A stretch of DNA of 64,000 nt from Alphaproteobacteria bacterium (GCA_019245415.1 JAFARO010000004.1:806001-870000); one strand, 5' to 3'; positions 47,349 to 56,626 are shown, counted from the first letter of the stretch. Notes: generated by a model from the letters alone, not told the origin. Numbers and translations are program-made.

Positions 47349-48536
47349 ATGCCCTATGTCGAGAACCGCATCGTCCATGATGCCGATTCCCATCTGATGG
47401 AATTGAGCGACTGCCTGGACGCGTATCTCGATCCCAAATTCCGCGCGGCGTATGACGAACTGCCCAAGCTCAAGGCTTGGCCGCGCGACGGCAAGCTGCC
47501 GCAATGGGCGAACGCCAAGCATGACGATGCGGAATTCCGTGCCGGCGCGGACGCGAACATCCTCCTGCGCAAGAACTACGAGGCGCTGGGCGCCTTCCGC
47601 AAGCAGGATCGCCCGCGCGCGCTCGATCTGCTGGGCTTCTCCAGCCAGCTGATCTTCACCACTTGGTGCCTGGGAAATTTCGGGCTCGACGATGTCGATC
47701 CGGCGTTCGCGCATGCGACCGCTCAGGCGCACAATCGGATGATGGCGGATTTCTGTTCCGTCGACCGCCGCTTCCTCGGCACCGCCTACATTCCGCTCAC
47801 CGATGCGGATCGCACGATGAAGACCGCGCGCGAAGCCATCGCGCTGGGGCTCAAGGCGCTGCTCATCCCCTCGCGATGCCCCAAGGGTCATTCGCCCAGC
47901 CACATCATGTTCGAGCCGCTGTGGGCGATGGCGCAGGAAGCCGGTCTTCCCATCGTCTTTCATGTCGGCGGCGAGGAGAAGCTCAATGCCGACTATTTCG
48001 ACAACGGATTGCCGCGGGTTAAGGATTTCCATGGCGGCGAGGAGAACTTCACCTCGGTCAGCTACATGCCGATTCCCTATTCGGTGATGACGACGCTCGC
48101 GGCCTTGATCTTCGACGGCGTGCTGGACCGTCATCCGCGCCTCAAGTTCGGCGCCATCGAGCTCGGCGCCTCCTGGCTGCCGGGCTGGATGCGCAACATG
48201 GACTCCGCGGCGCAGGCCTTCATCAAGAACGAGGAGCGGCTGCAGAAGCTCTCGGCCAAACCGTCCGACATCGTGCGGCGCCAAGTGCGCGTGACGCCCT
48301 ATTGCCACGAGGACACCGGCTGGATCATCGCCAATTCGGGCGAGGAGATTTGCCTGTTTTCGTCGGACTTCCCCCATGTCGAGGGTGGCCGCAATCCGCT
48401 CAAGCGGTTCAACGACAGCCTGGCGAACACGCCGCCGCGCGCCGCCGAGCGGTTCTTCTGCGACAATTTCATCGACCTGATGGGCGAGGGGCTGGCGTCC
48501 GACCTGCGCCGTCCGAAGCTAACGGCGGCTGCATAG
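47349..48536 (+). CDS. Amidohydrolase 2 family metal-dependent hydrolase
   Basis: The 395-aa protein has the TIM-barrel pattern of amidohydrolase family 2: an early metal motif HDADSHLMEL, LGTAYIPLTDAD, a His in PIVFHVGGEE, and the late Asp in LFSSDFPHVEGGRNP. Members include decarboxylases (ACMSD, gamma-resorcylate) and hydrolases, often acting on aromatic or CoA-related substrates. The ATG at 47349 is preceded by GGGAGC. The gene follows the thiolase-like/DUF35 gene after a repeat and could belong to the same catabolic pathway. Confidence 0.85.
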   Translation: MPYVENRIVHDADSHLMELSDCLDAYLDPKFRAAYDELPKLKAWPRDGKLPQWANAKHDDAEFRAGADANILLRKNYEALGAFRKQDRPRALDLLGFSSQLIFTTWCLGNFGLDDVDPAFAHATAQAHNRMMADFCSVDRRFLGTAYIPLTDADRTMKTAREAIALGLKALLIPSRCPKGHSPSHIMFEPLWAMAQEAGLPIVFHVGGEEKLNADYFDNGLPRVKDFHGGEENFTSVSYMPIPYSVMTTLAALIFDGVLDRHPRLKFGAIELGASWLPGWMRNMDSAAQAFIKNEERLQKLSAKPSDIVRRQVRVTPYCHEDTGWIIANSGEEICLFSSDFPHVEGGRNPLKRFNDSLANTPPRAAERFFCDNFIDLMGEGLASDLRRPKLTAAA

Positions 48537-48563
48537 AAAAATTGTCCTCAGAACCAATCACAC

Positions 48564-48700
48564 CGCGTCATCCTGAGGTGCCCGCCCGCGTGCTTCCGCC
48601 TTCGCCTAGGCTACGGCGGACCAGGAGAATAGAACTTGCCCGCCGAAGCTGAAAGCGTAGGCGGGTCGAGGCGCGCTTCGCGCGCACCTCAGCATGACGC
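48564..48700. repeat. Palindromic repeat family C, copy 2 (long)
   Basis: The outer arms GCGTCATCCTGAGGTGC and GCACCTCAGCATGACGC are inverted and match the arms of copy 1 at 43093. The inside has further inverted blocks (CCGCCTTCGCCTAGG, CCTACGC...) in a 137-base total. It runs to within 17 bases of the next start codon. Confidence 0.75.
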
Positions 48701-48716
48701 GGGCGGGCCTCGAAGG

Positions 48717-49868
48717 ATGACTTACGACGCGATTGTCATCGGGCTTGGCGCCTATGGCAGTGCCACGCTCTTTCAGCTTGCACGCCGAGGCGCCAAAGTC
48801 CTCGGCATCGACCGCTACGCGCCGCCGCACGATCTCGGTTCGAGTCACGGCGAGACGCGCATCACGCGGCTCGCCAACGGGGAAAGCGCGCATCTGACCG
48901 ATATCGTGCGCCGCAGCCATGCGCTGTGGCGCGAGATCGAAAGCGAGACGGGCGAAGAGCTTCTCACCCAATGCGGCGGATTGGTGATTTCGGGCAAGAG
49001 TCGCGCCTCGATCCATGTCGCGGATTTCTTCGCCAACACCATCGCCAATGCGCGCGCCAGCCATGTGACGCATGAACTGCTGGATACGGACGCGATCCGC
49101 CGACGCTTCCCGCAATTCCGCGTCCGCGCTGGCGAACAGGGCTATTTCGAGCCCGAAGCCGGCTTCGTCAGGCCCGAAGCCTGCATCCGCGCGCAGCTCG
49201 CGCTGGCCAAGCGCCATGGCGCGGAGATTCGCAGCGGCGAGCGCCTGCTTTCTCTGGAGAGCGACGGGCAGGGCGTGCGTGCCGTCACGGAGCGCGGAAC
49301 CTATCGCGCCGCCAGAGCGATCGTCGCGGCCGGAGCGTGGCTGCCCGCGCTCAGCCCGACGCTCGCGCCGCTGTTGCAGGTGTATCGGCAGGTCCTGCAC
49401 TGGTTCGACGTCGAAGGCGACCGTGCGCCCTACATGCCCGGCCGCTTCCCCATCTTCATCTGGGAACTGCCGGACAGCGCCGACGGCATCTACGGATTTC
49501 CCTTGTCGGGCGATTCAAGCGGGCTGAAGGTCGCGACCGAGCACTATGAAACTACCGCGGTGCCGGACACGGTGTCGCGCGAGGCGACGGCGCAGGAATC
49601 GCAGGCCATGTTCCGCCTCGCCTCGCCCTTCCTGAGCGGCCTCGGCGCGCGCTGCGTCAAGAGTACCGTCTGCCTCTACACATTGACGCCGGATCGCCAG
49701 TTCCTGATCGATCGGTTGCCGGAATGTGCGAATGCGATCTTCGTCTCGGCCTGTTCCGGTCACGGCTTCAAGCACTCCGCGGCGATCGGCGAGGCGTTGG
49801 CGCAAGAGGCGCTGGAAGGCCGCAGTCGGTTCGATCTGTCGCCATTCCGTCTCAAAAGGTTCGCCTGA
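48717..49868 (+). CDS. SolA/sarcosine oxidase-like FAD enzyme
   Basis: The 383-aa flavoprotein belongs to the monomeric sarcosine oxidase/N-methyltryptophan oxidase group: dinucleotide motif VIGLGAYGSATLFQLARRG at the N-terminus, SSHGETRITR, AAGAWLP, and the Cys319 in STVCLYTLTPD, the place of the covalent FAD link in the family. The end carries CSGHGFKHSAAIGE. These enzymes demethylate N-methyl amino acids with oxygen. The ATG at 48717 is chosen by homology; a repeat sits directly upstream and only AAGG is available as a ribosome site. Confidence 0.87.
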   Translation: MTYDAIVIGLGAYGSATLFQLARRGAKVLGIDRYAPPHDLGSSHGETRITRLANGESAHLTDIVRRSHALWREIESETGEELLTQCGGLVISGKSRASIHVADFFANTIANARASHVTHELLDTDAIRRRFPQFRVRAGEQGYFEPEAGFVRPEACIRAQLALAKRHGAEIRSGERLLSLESDGQGVRAVTERGTYRAARAIVAAGAWLPALSPTLAPLLQVYRQVLHWFDVEGDRAPYMPGRFPIFIWELPDSADGIYGFPLSGDSSGLKVATEHYETTAVPDTVSREATAQESQAMFRLASPFLSGLGARCVKSTVCLYTLTPDRQFLIDRLPECANAIFVSACSGHGFKHSAAIGEALAQEALEGRSRFDLSPFRLKRFA

Positions 49869-49950
49869 GGCCACATTACGCGGCTTCGGCCATTTCCATT
49901 CCGCCAATGATCGCATAGGTTTGCGGCTTCCGAGGTTGGGTGACCGCGGC

Positions 49951-51411
49951 GTGAAGTCTTTTTGGGTCTTGATCGGCGGCGTGGCTGCGCTGTGGCTGGG
50001 GATGGCGGCCGCCTGGGCCTCGCCCTGGGCGGAGGTCGGCGACTCGCAGCTGCGCTCCGACATCCAGATCCTGGCCAATGCCGGGCTGGTCGACGACATC
50101 ACCAGCCAATGGCCGTTGCCTTGGGCGGGTCTTGTCTCCGAACTCAAGGACCAGGTCGCGCTGGCGGCGCAGCCCGCCTATGTGCGCGAGGCGGCGCGGC
50201 GGGTGCTCAATGCCGCGCGCGCGCAGATGCACCGCAACACTTTCAAGGGCTGGATCAGCAACGACTTCACCAATCTGCCCAATGTGGTGCGCGGCTTCGA
50301 CGGCCTCGGCCGCAACAAGGCCGAATCGCAATGGGCGATCGAGTACATGGACAGCGATACGGCGCTGCGCATTTCCGTCGGCGCCTGGAGCGATTTCAAC
50401 GGCCGCACCACCCATTTCGATCCGGACGGCTCTTACATCGCCCAGCGCATCGGCGGCGCGGTCGTCTATGGCGGCTACATCTCGCAGTGGTGGGGGCCGG
50501 GCTGGATCTCGGCGCTCTCGCTGTCGAACAACGCGCGCCCGTTCCCGCAAGTGGGCATCGAGCGCATCAGCACCGAGCCGTTCCACACGCCCCTGTTGAG
50601 CTGGCTGGGCCCCTGGCAGATGCAGTTCTTGGTGGGCGTTCTGGACGACGAGCGCATCGCGCGCAACACCGTCTACAACGGCCTGCGCTTCACCTTCAAT
50701 CCGCTGCCGGGCTTGCAGATCGGCATCGCGCGCACCGACGAGATGTGCGGCACCGGACATCCTTGCGTTCCGATCGCGGAATATTTCGAGTTCACGAACC
50801 AGGCCAATCACACCAACCGCACCAACGACGAAGGCGTGATCGACCTGCACTACACCAACCAGACCGCCGGCGTGCCGTGGGAGATCTACACCCAGGAGAT
50901 GAACGAGGACTCGAACCCGATCATCCACTCGATCACCAGCCATCTTTTCGGCGCCAGCGTCTGGATGCCGGTGAATCGCCAGGCCGTGCGCGTGACGCTC
51001 GAATACACCGACACCGTGCCGACGGTGGACATCTTCAGCTTCGGCAATGTCGATCACGGCGCGGCGTACAACAATTTCCAGTATGTCGACGGCATGCGCT
51101 ATCGCGGCCGCACCCTGGGATTCAGTCTGGACAGCGACTCACGGCTGTTGTCGCTGCAGGCGGCCTGGAGCGATTCCCACGACTGGTCCTATGAGCTGTC
51201 GCTCCACCATGCGGCGATCTCCAACCCCAACAACACCACCGGCAACGTGGTCACGACCGCGCCGGTGATCGTCAATCTGGGCGAGGCCCGGGTCTCGATT
51301 CCCTTCAAGCCCTGGCATCTCGACCTGGCGGCGCGCATCCAGGACGACCAGCCCCGGCCCGACCACGGCGCCACCGGCGCCTTCGAGGCCAGGCTGACCA
51401 CCACCTTCTAG
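49951..51411 (+). CDS. Capsule assembly Wzi family outer-membrane protein
   Basis: The 486-aa product (GTG start) has a signal peptide (cleavage after AWA, about residue 23), a helical segment typical of Wzi (LRSDIQILANAGLVDDITSQ), and then a long series of alternating strands for a beta-barrel ending in aromatic Phe. Recognisable blocks are WGPGWISALSLSNNARPFPQ and NGLRFTFNPLPGLQIGI. Wzi is a lectin that ties capsule to the outer membrane. It sits next to the UDP-HexNAc dehydrogenase gene, in agreement with a surface-glycan role. Confidence 0.88.
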   Translation: MKSFWVLIGGVAALWLGMAAAWASPWAEVGDSQLRSDIQILANAGLVDDITSQWPLPWAGLVSELKDQVALAAQPAYVREAARRVLNAARAQMHRNTFKGWISNDFTNLPNVVRGFDGLGRNKAESQWAIEYMDSDTALRISVGAWSDFNGRTTHFDPDGSYIAQRIGGAVVYGGYISQWWGPGWISALSLSNNARPFPQVGIERISTEPFHTPLLSWLGPWQMQFLVGVLDDERIARNTVYNGLRFTFNPLPGLQIGIARTDEMCGTGHPCVPIAEYFEFTNQANHTNRTNDEGVIDLHYTNQTAGVPWEIYTQEMNEDSNPIIHSITSHLFGASVWMPVNRQAVRVTLEYTDTVPTVDIFSFGNVDHGAAYNNFQYVDGMRYRGRTLGFSLDSDSRLLSLQAAWSDSHDWSYELSLHHAAISNPNNTTGNVVTTAPVIVNLGEARVSIPFKPWHLDLAARIQDDQPRPDHGATGAFEARLTTTF

Positions 51412-51473
51412 CTTTACGCGTTGCTAAGCATGGCGGGCGTAGGACCGCATTCCGGCATCCGGCAGAGACGACC

Positions 51474-52790
51474 ATGACCGCGTTCGAATCCAGGCTCAGC
51501 GACAAGACCGTGCGGGTGGGCGTCATCGGCCTCGGCTATGTCGGTCTGCCGCTGGTGCATGTCTTCTGGCAGGCCGGCCTCACGACCATGGGCTTCGACA
51601 TCGATCCCGGCAAGATCGAGAGGCTCCGCCGCGGCGAGACCTACATCAAGCATTTCGCCGGCGACAATGTGCGCGCGATGAACGCCTCCGGCCGCTTCAC
51701 CGCGACCAGCGATTTCGGCCGCCTGAGCGAAGTCGACGCGGTGCTGATCTGCGTGCCGACTCCGCTCAACGCCGAGCGCGAGCCCGATCTGAGCTTCGTC
51801 GTCAACACCGCCGAGGCGATCGCGAAGAACCTCCACCCCGGGATGCTGGTGGTGCTGGAATCGACGACCTATCCCGGCACGACGACGGAGGTCGTCGGCC
51901 CCATCCTGGAGAAGAGCGGACTCGAGATCGGGCGCGACGTCCTGCTCGCCTTCTCGCCGGAGCGCGAAGATCCGGGCAGCGGCTACGAGACGCGAAAGAT
52001 CCCGAAGATCGTCGGCGGCATCGACGAACGCTCCGGCGCGGCCGCCGAGCAGCTCTATGCGCTGGCCTTCGCCGAGGTGCACCGGGTGCGCGACACCGAA
52101 ACCGCCGAAGCGGTGAAGATCACCGAGAACATCTTCCGCGCCGTGAACATCGCGCTCGTCAACGAGCTCAAGATCGCCTACGGCAAGATGGGCATCGACG
52201 TCTGGGCGGTGATCGAGGCGGCCAAGACCAAGCCGTTCGGCTTCATGGCGTTCTATCCCGGCCCCGGCTTGGGCGGCCACTGCATCCCGATCGATCCGTT
52301 CTATCTGTCCTGGCGCGCCAAACAGTTCAACGTCGACACCCATTTCATCGAGCTCGCCGGCGTCGTCAACCGCGCCATGCCGGGCCTCGTCGTCGATGCG
52401 CTTGCCGAGGCGCTGAAGAGCGACGGCAAGCCGATGAAGGGGGCGCGCGTCCTGGTGATGGGCGTCGCCTACAAGAAGAACGTCGACGACCTGCGCGAGA
52501 GCCCGGCGCTCGAGATCATGGACATCATCCAGGAGCGCGGCGGCAGCGTCGCCTACCACGATCCCTGGATCGCCGAGATCATGCCGACGCGCGAACATCC
52601 CGAGCTCAAGGGCATGAAGAGCGCGCCGTTCGACGAGGCTACGATCTCCGCCTTCGATGCGGTGGTAATCGCGACCGACCACAGCAATGTCGACTACCCC
52701 TCGCTGGTCGCGTGGTCCAGGCTCGTCATCGACACCCGCAACGCCACTAAGAACGTCCACGGCGGCCGCGCCAAGATCGTCAGGGCGTGA
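51474..52790 (+). CDS. UDP-N-acetyl-D-hexosamine 6-dehydrogenase (WbpA-like)
   Basis: The 438-aa enzyme has the UDP-sugar dehydrogenase architecture: Rossmann motif VGVIGLGYVGLPL (residues 15-27), AFSPEREDPG, the catalytic Cys270 in GGHCIPIDPFYL and a second nucleotide domain with VLVMGVAYKKNVDDLRESP. The FSPER and HCIPIDP variants are typical of UDP-GlcNAc/ManNAc dehydrogenases instead of UDP-glucose dehydrogenase. It provides a HexNAc-uronate, the precursor expected by the WbpE-like aminotransferase at 43210. Confidence 0.93.
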   Translation: MTAFESRLSDKTVRVGVIGLGYVGLPLVHVFWQAGLTTMGFDIDPGKIERLRRGETYIKHFAGDNVRAMNASGRFTATSDFGRLSEVDAVLICVPTPLNAEREPDLSFVVNTAEAIAKNLHPGMLVVLESTTYPGTTTEVVGPILEKSGLEIGRDVLLAFSPEREDPGSGYETRKIPKIVGGIDERSGAAAEQLYALAFAEVHRVRDTETAEAVKITENIFRAVNIALVNELKIAYGKMGIDVWAVIEAAKTKPFGFMAFYPGPGLGGHCIPIDPFYLSWRAKQFNVDTHFIELAGVVNRAMPGLVVDALAEALKSDGKPMKGARVLVMGVAYKKNVDDLRESPALEIMDIIQERGGSVAYHDPWIAEIMPTREHPELKGMKSAPFDEATISAFDAVVIATDHSNVDYPSLVAWSRLVIDTRNATKNVHGGRAKIVRA

Positions 52791-52850
52791 GGATCGACAG
52801 GCTGCGCTAGGGCCGGTGGATACCTTCGTGTTCCCTTTTCCCAAGTAAAT

Positions 52851-52933
52851 CGTCATCGCCCGCTTTATGCGGGCGACCCATTTTTGAAGGAAAAAGAACA
52901 AATTTGGTCGCCCGGACAAGCCGGGCGATGACG
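52851..52933. repeat. Palindromic repeat family A, copy 2
   Basis: It starts CGTCATCGCCCG and ends CGGGCGATGACG, with inner GCGGGCGACCCATTTTT and AAATTTGGTCGCCCGGAC; each half folds alone and both halves pair. It has the same plan as 27564-27655. Confidence 0.88.
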
Positions 52934-53024
52934 TTTTTGTTTGAAACGACGCCGATTATTCGAGCGCTTTACACTGGCGGCGGTCGGCCCTTTACTGCGC
53001 CGCAGAACGCATCGGGAGTCCCTC

Positions 53025-54227
53025 ATGGCAACGGGCATCAAGGACAAGGTCGCCATCATCGGCATGGGCTGCTCGAAATTCGGCGAGCGCTGGGACATGG
53101 GCGCCGAGGAGCTGATGGTCGAAGCCTATCTCGAGGCCATGCAGGACAGCGGCATCGAGACCAGCCGCATCGACGCGGCCTGGTTCTCCACCGCCATGGA
53201 GGACCAGCATGTCGGCAAGGGCGGAACGCCCCTCTCGGTGGCCCTGCGCCTGCCCAACATTCCCGTCACCCATGTCGAGAATTTCTGCGCCAGCGGCTCT
53301 GAAGCGTTCCGCGGCGCGGTCTATGCGGTCGCGGCCGGCGCGTGCGACGTCGCACTGGCGCTGGGCGTGGAGAAGCTCAAGGACACCGGTTATGGCGGCC
53401 TGCCCCAGCGCGAGAACGGCACGCTCAATCCCTTGTGGAGCGCCAACGGCTCGGCGCCGGGCAATTTCGCGCAGCTCGCCTCGGCCTATCGCAGCAAGCA
53501 CGGCGTGGCGAAGGACGATCTGAAGCGCGCCATCGCGCACGTCTCGGTGAAGAGCCATGCCAACGGCACCAGGAATCCGAAGGCGCATCTGCAGAAGGCG
53601 ATCACCGAGGAGATGTGCCTGAACGCGCCGATGATCGCGGAGCCCTTGGGCCTGTTCGATTGCTGCGGCGTTTCGGACGGCGCGGCCTGCGCCCTCGTCA
53701 CCACGCCCGAGATCGCGCGCGCGCTCGGCAAGAAGGATCTGATCACCGTCAAGGCGCTGCAACTGGCGCTGTCGAACGGGCTGGAGAGCCAGCACAATTC
53801 GTGGGACGGGTCCTATTTCCACACCGCGCGCATCGCCGCCAAGCGGGCCTATGACGAGGCCGGCATCCGCAACCCGCGCGACGAGATATCGATGATGGAG
53901 GTGCATGACTGCTTCTCGATCACCGAGCTGGTGACGATGGAAGACCTGCACATCTCCCGCGAAGGCGAAGGCTGGAAGGACGTGATGAACGGCTTCTATG
54001 ACGCCGACGGGCAGATCCCCTGCCAGATCGACGGTGGCCTCAAATGCTTCGGCCATCCCATCGGCGCCAGCGGCTTGCGCATGCTCTACGAGATGTACCT
54101 GCAGCTCCAGGGCCGCGCCGGCGCGCGCCAGCTCAAGAGCCCGCGCATCGGCATGACCCACAATCTCGGCGGCGCGCCCTCGATGAACGTCTGCTCCGTC
54201 GCCATCATCGGCGCGCAGGGGGCGTGA
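53025..54227 (+). CDS. SCP-x/acetyl-CoA acetyltransferase-type thiolase
   Basis: The 400-aa enzyme has the nucleophile Cys in VENFCASGSEAFRG (about residue 88), a HDCFSITELV segment with His, and the C-terminal CFGHPIGASGLRM with His and the second Cys. This pattern is that of thiolases related to the SCP-x domain, which cleave or form 3-ketoacyl-CoA and, in bacteria, often work with DUF35 subunits. The HMG-CoA synthase-like/DUF35 fusion at 45522 is therefore a possible partner, though 6 kb away. The gene follows a family A repeat. Confidence 0.88.
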   Translation: MATGIKDKVAIIGMGCSKFGERWDMGAEELMVEAYLEAMQDSGIETSRIDAAWFSTAMEDQHVGKGGTPLSVALRLPNIPVTHVENFCASGSEAFRGAVYAVAAGACDVALALGVEKLKDTGYGGLPQRENGTLNPLWSANGSAPGNFAQLASAYRSKHGVAKDDLKRAIAHVSVKSHANGTRNPKAHLQKAITEEMCLNAPMIAEPLGLFDCCGVSDGAACALVTTPEIARALGKKDLITVKALQLALSNGLESQHNSWDGSYFHTARIAAKRAYDEAGIRNPRDEISMMEVHDCFSITELVTMEDLHISREGEGWKDVMNGFYDADGQIPCQIDGGLKCFGHPIGASGLRMLYEMYLQLQGRAGARQLKSPRIGMTHNLGGAPSMNVCSVAIIGAQGA

Positions 54228-54423
54228 GGTTTATGATGTGCTTCACCCAACGAATGGCCGTCAATGCGCCGATAACGGATGCCGCCAACAGGTGTTGGAC
54301 GACGTGCGTTGCCCACGCAAATGGTCCGACGAATGTTGACAAAGCATCTGCGGCGCTGTCCCTGAAGAAGTCGAGGTCAATGACTTCTGTGCGGCGGTAG
54401 TGTGGTTCGAGTTCGGACATCAT
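54205..54423 (-). CDS. Small membrane protein (last of the antitoxin-linked set)
   Basis: The 72-aa product has a hydrophilic N-terminus (SELEPHYRRTEVIDLDFFRD) and a hydrophobic helix (around HVVQHLLAASVIGALTAI). Its ATG overlaps the stop of the next membrane protein gene as ATGA, and its 3' end overlaps the convergent thiolase by 23 bases. I recognise no family. The composition is less GC-rich than the surrounding genes, as in the two genes upstream. Confidence 0.55.
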   Translation of the reverse strand: MMSELEPHYRRTEVIDLDFFRDSAADALSTFVGPFAWATHVVQHLLAASVIGALTAIRWVKHIINLTPPARR

Positions 54424-54710
54424 TCGTCAACCCATTGGCGCCACAACGCTCTTGCGAAGTGCGCGAGTTCGAACACCGCGAACAGGCCGAACGCGATCAC
54501 GTCGAGCCCAAAGAGCGCGATCTCTATATAGTTTGACGCCCCTAGCAACCAAGGTGCTGTCAAAGAAAGCCATTTGTTGATGGAGCCGACCGCGTACGAC
54601 ACGCCAGCCGCGACGAGATAGAATAGAAGGAAAGCGATTGATCCCAAAATGACCTGAAATACGAAGGCAATCACATGGCGGATCGATCTTGTGACTTTGA
54701 GCGGCGCCAT
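54420..54710 (-). CDS. Small two- to three-TM membrane protein behind an antitoxin gene
   Basis: The 96-aa product (ATG 54710; ATG 54770 and TTG 54779 are alternatives) has hydrophobic helices at VIAFVFQVILGSIAFLLFYL and around IEIALFGLDVIAFGLFAVF, with a basic start (LKVTRSIRH) and a C-terminal RALWRQWVDE. Another frame of 124 codons on the same strand begins with an ATG overlapping the antitoxin stop (54801), but its composition is poor and I judge it a shadow. No family is recognised. Small hydrophobic proteins can be membrane-acting toxins, so the link to the antitoxin matters. Confidence 0.6.
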   Translation of the reverse strand: MAPLKVTRSIRHVIAFVFQVILGSIAFLLFYLVAAGVSYAVGSINKWLSLTAPWLLGASNYIEIALFGLDVIAFGLFAVFELAHFARALWRQWVDE

Positions 54711-54797
54711 GCTCGGACTGTTGCCCCGTGTTCGACCGGCGATTTCGACCAACGCAGTACACAGTCGCATTCCCCGCAAGTTGCAGAAGATGCATGG

Positions 54798-55058
54798 TCA
54801 TTTGTCGGTAGTGTCCTTACTGCCGGTAATTTTGTCCAGTCCTTTCGCGATCAGCTTTGCCAATTCAGGCGGAGTCTCTTCGATTCGATAAGCGCGTCTT
54901 GGATCGGGATTGCCGCCTTGCAGCTTCTCGAAGTCCTCCACTGCCATCAGAACGAAGCGGGGCTTGCGGTGCTGGGTGATGGCAACCGGTGCCTTGGCCG
55001 CGGCGTGGGTGACCGTTTTCAGGTCGCGCAAAAGGTCGACGGTGGAAAACGAGCGCAT
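54798..55058 (-). CDS. Phd/YefM-type antitoxin
   Basis: The 86-aa protein fits the Phd/YefM fold: a short N-terminal DNA-binding half (FSTVDLLRDLKTVTHAAAKA), the strand APVAITQHRKPRFVLMAVEDFEKL typical of the family, and a charged C-terminal tail (ETPPELAKLIAKGLDKITGS) of the sort that wraps the toxin. GAAGGA lies upstream of the ATG. No RelE, Doc or PIN toxin gene is adjacent on either side; instead two membrane protein genes follow. It may be an orphan, a regulator, or the antitoxin of an unusual membrane toxin. Confidence 0.82.
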   Translation of the reverse strand: MRSFSTVDLLRDLKTVTHAAAKAPVAITQHRKPRFVLMAVEDFEKLQGGNPDPRRAYRIEETPPELAKLIAKGLDKITGSKDTTDK

Positions 55059-55177
55059 GGCCCAAATCCTTCAAGAAAGTCAAAATATACGACTATTTCG
55101 ACCATTTGGCAACGCCGGCGGAAATTGATGCACGAGGCCGTTGAGTACGCTACCAAACCGGCGCGCAAAGGACACCC

Positions 55178-56626
55178 ATGACGACGTCTCACACGGTTTA
55201 CCCCGTGATCCTTTCCGGCGGCACGGGCACGCGGCTGTGGCCGCTGTCGCGGGCGGCGCTGCCCAAGCAGCTGCTGGCGCTCGACGGCGAGCGCACCATG
55301 ATCCAGGACACCGTGTTGCGCGGCCAGCTCCCCGGCGCCGCGCCGCCGCTGCTTCTGTGCAGCGAAGCGCACCGCTTCCTGGTCGCCGAGCAGATGCAGG
55401 AAATCGGCGTCACCCCGCGCGCCATCGTGCTCGAGCCCATGGGCCGCAATACCGCGCCCGCCGCCGCCGTCGCGGCTCTGATGATTGCGCAGGACGATGC
55501 GCAAGGCGTCATCGTGCTGCTGCCGTCCGATCACGTGGTGCGCGACGGCGCTGCGTTCGGCGAAGCGGTGGCGCTGTCGGCTGAGGCGGCGCGCGAAGGC
55601 CACATCGTCACCTTCGGCATGCAGCCCAGCGCGCCCGAAACCGGTTACGGCTATGTCCATCGCGGGCCGCGGCTCGAAAAAGTCGACGGCGTGCATCGCG
55701 TGCAGCGCTTCGTGGAGAAGCCCGATGCCCCGACCGCGCAAACCTATCTCGACGACGGCGGCTATTTCTGGAACAGCGGGATGTTCGTGTTCCGCGCCGA
55801 CGTGCTGATCGAAGACATGCGCCTGCATGCGCCGGACGTGCTGGCGGCGGCGCGCGCCGCGCTGTCGGCCGCAAAGCGCGATCTGGATTTCGTGCGCCTC
55901 GACGCCAAGGCCTTCTCGGACTCGCCCAACATCTCCATCGACTATGCATTGATGGAGAAGACCGACCGCGCCGCCGTGGTGCCCTGCGACATCGGCTGGA
56001 GCGACGTCGGCGCGTGGTCGGCCTTGTGGGACATCCGGGCCCGCGACGCCGACGGCAATGTCCTGACCGGCGACGTCATCGCCCATGACAGCACCGGTTC
56101 CTTCGTCCACAGCGGAAGGAAGCTCATCGCGCTGGTCGGCGTGCGCGACCTGGTAGTGGTGGCGACCGACGATGCGCTTCTGGTCGCCGACAAGTCCCGC
56201 GCGCAGGAGGTCAAGGCGGTGGTCGACCGGCTGAAAGCCGACGGCCGCAGCGAGCACACCGAGCACAAGCGCGTGTTCCGGCCCTGGGGCAGTTACGAGA
56301 CCATCGACGCGGGCGACCGCTTCCAGGTCAAGCACATCATGGTCAAACCCGGCGGACGGCTGTCGCTGCAGATGCATCACCAGCGCGCCGAGCATTGGGT
56401 GGTGGTGCAGGGCACCGCGCGGGTCACGGTCGGCGACAAGGTCTCCATCCTCAAGGAGAACGAGTCCACCTTCATCCCGCTGGGCGAGAAGCACCGCCTC
56501 GAAAATCCCGGCGACGCGCCGCTGCGCCTGATCGAGGTGCAGTCCGGCGGCTATCTCGGCGAGGACGACATCGTGCGCTTCGAAGACGTCTATGGCCGCG
56601 CGCCCGCGGCGAAAGCCGGCGCATGA
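55178..56626 (+). CDS. manC: Mannose-1-phosphate guanylyltransferase/mannose-6-phosphate isomerase
   Basis: This 482-aa bifunctional type II PMI/GMP makes GDP-mannose. The N-terminal nucleotidyltransferase has VILSGGTGTRLWPLSRAALPKQ (signature at residues 10-30, shown to 20) and FVEKPDAPTA; the C-terminal cupin has RPWGSYETID, VKPGGRLSLQMHHQRAEHW and the metal-binding Gln/His/Glu/His set. It overlaps galE as ATGA. No GDP-mannose-using glycosyltransferase is in the window. Confidence 0.95.
   Translation: MTTSHTVYPVILSGGTGTRLWPLSRAALPKQLLALDGERTMIQDTVLRGQLPGAAPPLLLCSEAHRFLVAEQMQEIGVTPRAIVLEPMGRNTAPAAAVAALMIAQDDAQGVIVLLPSDHVVRDGAAFGEAVALSAEAAREGHIVTFGMQPSAPETGYGYVHRGPRLEKVDGVHRVQRFVEKPDAPTAQTYLDDGGYFWNSGMFVFRADVLIEDMRLHAPDVLAAARAALSAAKRDLDFVRLDAKAFSDSPNISIDYALMEKTDRAAVVPCDIGWSDVGAWSALWDIRARDADGNVLTGDVIAHDSTGSFVHSGRKLIALVGVRDLVVVATDDALLVADKSRAQEVKAVVDRLKADGRSEHTEHKRVFRPWGSYETIDAGDRFQVKHIMVKPGGRLSLQMHHQRAEHWVVVQGTARVTVGDKVSILKENESTFIPLGEKHRLENPGDAPLRLIEVQSGGYLGEDDIVRFEDVYGRAPAAKAGA

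Noticed and set aside
54427..54801. 124-codon minus-strand frame whose ATG overlaps the antitoxin stop, first suspected to be the toxin
   Set aside because: It overlaps the membrane protein frame almost completely, has mixed Arg/Cys/His composition with no toxin motif, and lacks hydrophobic or catalytic pattern. The alternative frame has convincing membrane helices.
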